Shown: one piece after another, positions 62,351 through 64,000 of the stretch
How the letters are laid out: the number at the start of each line of letters is the position of its first letter
Position numbering within the stretch: the stretch's first letter is position 1
Assembly (NCBI GenBank): GCA_947471745.1
Contig: CANJKZ010001160.1
Location: forward strand, 353,501 to 417,500
Reading direction: 5' to 3'
Source: Closterium sp. Naga37s-1
Taxonomy: Eukaryota; Streptophyta; Zygnematophyceae; Desmidiales; Closteriaceae
DNA: 64,000 bases
The notes under the pieces: generated by a model
Database searches by the model: none
What the model saw: only the letters and a program-made list of their open reading frames with translations
What the model was told of the DNA's origin: nothing
Position numbers and translations under genes: made by a program

Positions 62351-64000
62351 TCAATGCACACTCATCCCAGCAAGCTTCATGCCCTTCCAATGCTCAGATT
62401 CAGCCAGGCGCTTGGTGAGAATGTCAGCCGCCTGCTGATGGGTCTTCACAATCTCCAGCCGCACCTCCTTGTCCAGGAGCCTCCTCACCCAATGCCACTT
62501 AGGCCTGATGTGCTTCATCAGCCCATGAAGGCAAGCATTCTTAGCAAGCTTCACAGCCGACTCGTTGTCACAGAAAATCACAGTTGGATCCTTTTGGCAC
62601 ACTCCGATCTCCTCCAACAAACGCCTCAGCCACACCACCTCCTTTGCCCCATGATGCAGAGCCATGTACTCTGTCTCACACGAGGACTGCCCCACCTCGT
62701 TCTGCTTCTTGCTGCGCCAGCTCACTGCACCACCTCCAAACAGGCACACATAGCCTCCAATGCTGGTGCCATCCGCCTTCACAGAGTTGAAGCTAGCGTC
62801 GGTGTAGCAGGTCAGGAGCATCTCCCCCTTGCCCAAATCAGCTGCACCCCTCTGCAGCCTCTGTCGCACAGCACTGTACTCCAAGCCCACTAATGCCGTA
62901 GCGCTCACATAGCGGACCAACCTCTTGGCCGCTTCCAGCTGCTCATGACTGGGGCGTGAAACCACACTTGCAAGCCTGGATGTAGCAAAGGCAATGTCAG
63001 GCCGCGTGTGGTTAGCCGCATAATTGAGTGCCCCCACCATGGAATGAAACAGCTTCCTGTCACTCTCACCCACCACCTCCTCTTCAGCACAGGGCTCCAC
63101 AGTGAACCCCGAAGGCAGTGGGGTGGCTGGCTTTCCTCCATCTTGCAGCCCATACTTCTCAGCCAGCCCCTCACAATACTTTCTCTGGTGCAACCTCAAC
63201 ACTCTCTTGTCAAGGTCCCTCTCCACATGCATGCCCAAATAGTACTTCACAAACCCCATCTTGGAGCACTTAAACTGCATCTCCAGCATCTCCTCCACAT
63301 GCTCAATCATTGCAGACGACTCAGAGAAGAGCAGGATGTCATCCACATACACCAGGAGCATGAGAAACTGCTCCTTCTCCTGCAGCAGGAACAAGCTGTG
63401 ATCACACTCACTCTTCTTGAAACCCCCAGCCAGCAGAGTCTCCTCTAACTTGTGGTACCATGCACGAGGAGCCTGCTTCAGGCCATAGATGGCCTTCTTC
63501 AGCCTGCACACCCTGCCGCTCCCATCATCCAAACCCTCAGGCTGTAACATGTACAGCTCCTCCAGAATGATCCCATTGAGGAAGGCGGTGGTGATGTCCA
63601 TCTGCTTCACCCGCCATCCACCGTATGCTGCCATTGCCAATGACACCCGAAGTGTTGTGCCTTTCCCCACAGGAGCATAGAGCTCGTTGAAGTCCTTTCC
63701 CTTTGTCTGCTGAAACCCCTTAGCCACAAGCCTTGACTTGTAGCGGGTCAGCGCCCCATCAGGTCCGTACTTGTGCCTGAAAATCAGCTTGGAAGAAATG
63801 GCCTTCTTCCCAGGTGGCAGCTCACACAGCTCCCACGTCTCATTCTCTAGCAGAGAATCATACTCCTCCTTCACACTCTGCTTCCACTTTTCAGCATCGG
63901 GCCCGCTCAATGCCTCAGCTAGCGTCTTGGGCTCAGGGACGGCTGCCCAGTAGCAGTGTGCTATCTCATCCTCATCACACTGCTCAGCCACACTCCCAGC
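62351..64000 (-). CDS. pol: RLC-10 reverse transcriptase and RNase H, 5' partial
   Basis: Open from the window edge to TGA at 62351, about 549 codons with no break. RT: EALSGPDAEKWKQSV, RYKSRLVAKGFQQ, KQMDITTAFLNGIILEELY, KAIYGLKQAPRAWYHK and the catalytic LLVYVDDILLF (~63330). Connection: HSMVGALNYAANHTRPDIAFA. RNase H: LLTCYTDASFNS, SSCETEYMALHHGAKEVVW, FCDNESAVKLAKNACLHG, KHIRPKWHWVRRL and HQQAADILTKRL, so the acidic residues are in place. The same lineage as RLC-9 but clearly different in sequence. A recently active copy is plausible. Confidence 0.95.
   Translation of the reverse strand, partial: AGSVAEQCDEDEIAHCYWAAVPEPKTLAEALSGPDAEKWKQSVKEEYDSLLENETWELCELPPGKKAISSKLIFRHKYGPDGALTRYKSRLVAKGFQQTKGKDFNELYAPVGKGTTLRVSLAMAAYGGWRVKQMDITTAFLNGIILEELYMLQPEGLDDGSGRVCRLKKAIYGLKQAPRAWYHKLEETLLAGGFKKSECDHSLFLLQEKEQFLMLLVYVDDILLFSESSAMIEHVEEMLEMQFKCSKMGFVKYYLGMHVERDLDKRVLRLHQRKYCEGLAEKYGLQDGGKPATPLPSGFTVEPCAEEEVVGESDRKLFHSMVGALNYAANHTRPDIAFATSRLASVVSRPSHEQLEAAKRLVRYVSATALVGLEYSAVRQRLQRGAADLGKGEMLLTCYTDASFNSVKADGTSIGGYVCLFGGGAVSWRSKKQNEVGQSSCETEYMALHHGAKEVVWLRRLLEEIGVCQKDPTVIFCDNESAVKLAKNACLHGLMKHIRPKWHWVRRLLDKEVRLEIVKTHQQAADILTKRLAESEHWKGMKLAGMSVH

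Larger units (their letters stand above)
61425..64000 (-). mobile_element. RLC-10, Ty1/copia element, right part outside window
   Basis: Minus strand: 3' LTR 61425-62293, polypurine tract (AGAGGGGGAGTT on minus, just right of the LTR), and an intact RT/RNase H frame to the window edge. Its left flank GATCC (61420-61424) should recur beyond the window. It is inserted in RLC-9 pol, upstream of RT. Confidence 0.92.

Overview
The window is nuclear DNA of a green-lineage eukaryote. It holds one conserved gene in 15 exons with GT-AG introns of about 65-130 bp, one intronless gene of unknown function, and a dense mass of plant-type Ty1/copia retrotransposons plus a BED-finger hAT transposon. The GC-rich copia family with glycine/alanine-rich linkers, and the short introns, suggest a streptophyte alga (possibly a zygnematophyte) or a bryophyte. 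That assignment is inference from memory of similar families, not a database result. I saw no prokaryotic or organellar signature.

Layout, left to right. (1) 1-8835: an unrecognised protein gene (1637-3136) with four EWT repeats and a histone-H1-like tail. Its 3' end and downstream DNA are partly duplicated twice, and a series of minisatellites follows, ending in a 1.4 kb G-rich 26-bp array. (2) 9101-11606, minus strand: a complete PCH2/TRIP13 AAA+ ATPase gene. The 15 exons join to exactly 464 codons. (3) 11900-24116: an old copia element (RLC-1, minus) whose 5' LTR was split by a second one (RLC-2, 16791-24054, 5-bp duplication GCGGG). (4) 24690-31978, plus strand: two decayed copia relics (RLC-3, RLC-4) fused head to tail with no LTR between them. 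(5) 31979-43235: a hAT transposon inserted in the 3' LTR of RLC-4, itself split by the young copia RLC-5 (32869-40347, minus, duplication CATTC), its tail replaced by a 12-bp array. (6) 44249-51455: RLC-6 (plus, duplication GGATA), LTRs differing at one base but coding region full of stops. (7) 51648-56808: RLC-7, a recombinant copia element with an intact RT/RNase H frame. (8) 56809-58481: RLC-8, a 5' fragment (minus). (9) 58482-61424: RLC-9 (minus), carrying a solo LTR of its own family. (10) 61425-64000: RLC-10 (minus), pol running off the window.

The copies can be ordered by nesting and LTR divergence, counted by eye: RLC-1 (about 10%) is older than RLC-2 (5/130), which is older than RLC-5 (2/126) and RLC-6 (1/124). 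RLC-2 to RLC-8 form one family with unusually short LTRs (124-134 bp), an invariant hairpin at the polypurine tract, a GC-rich 5' leader array that differs in every copy, and a recurring QLREWYA motif. RLC-9 and RLC-10 belong to a second lineage with LTRs above 800 bp. RLC-1 is a third, with 400-bp LTRs.

The two host genes show no operon-like link. The most likely undescribed items are the EWT-repeat protein and the shared architecture of the short-LTR copia family.
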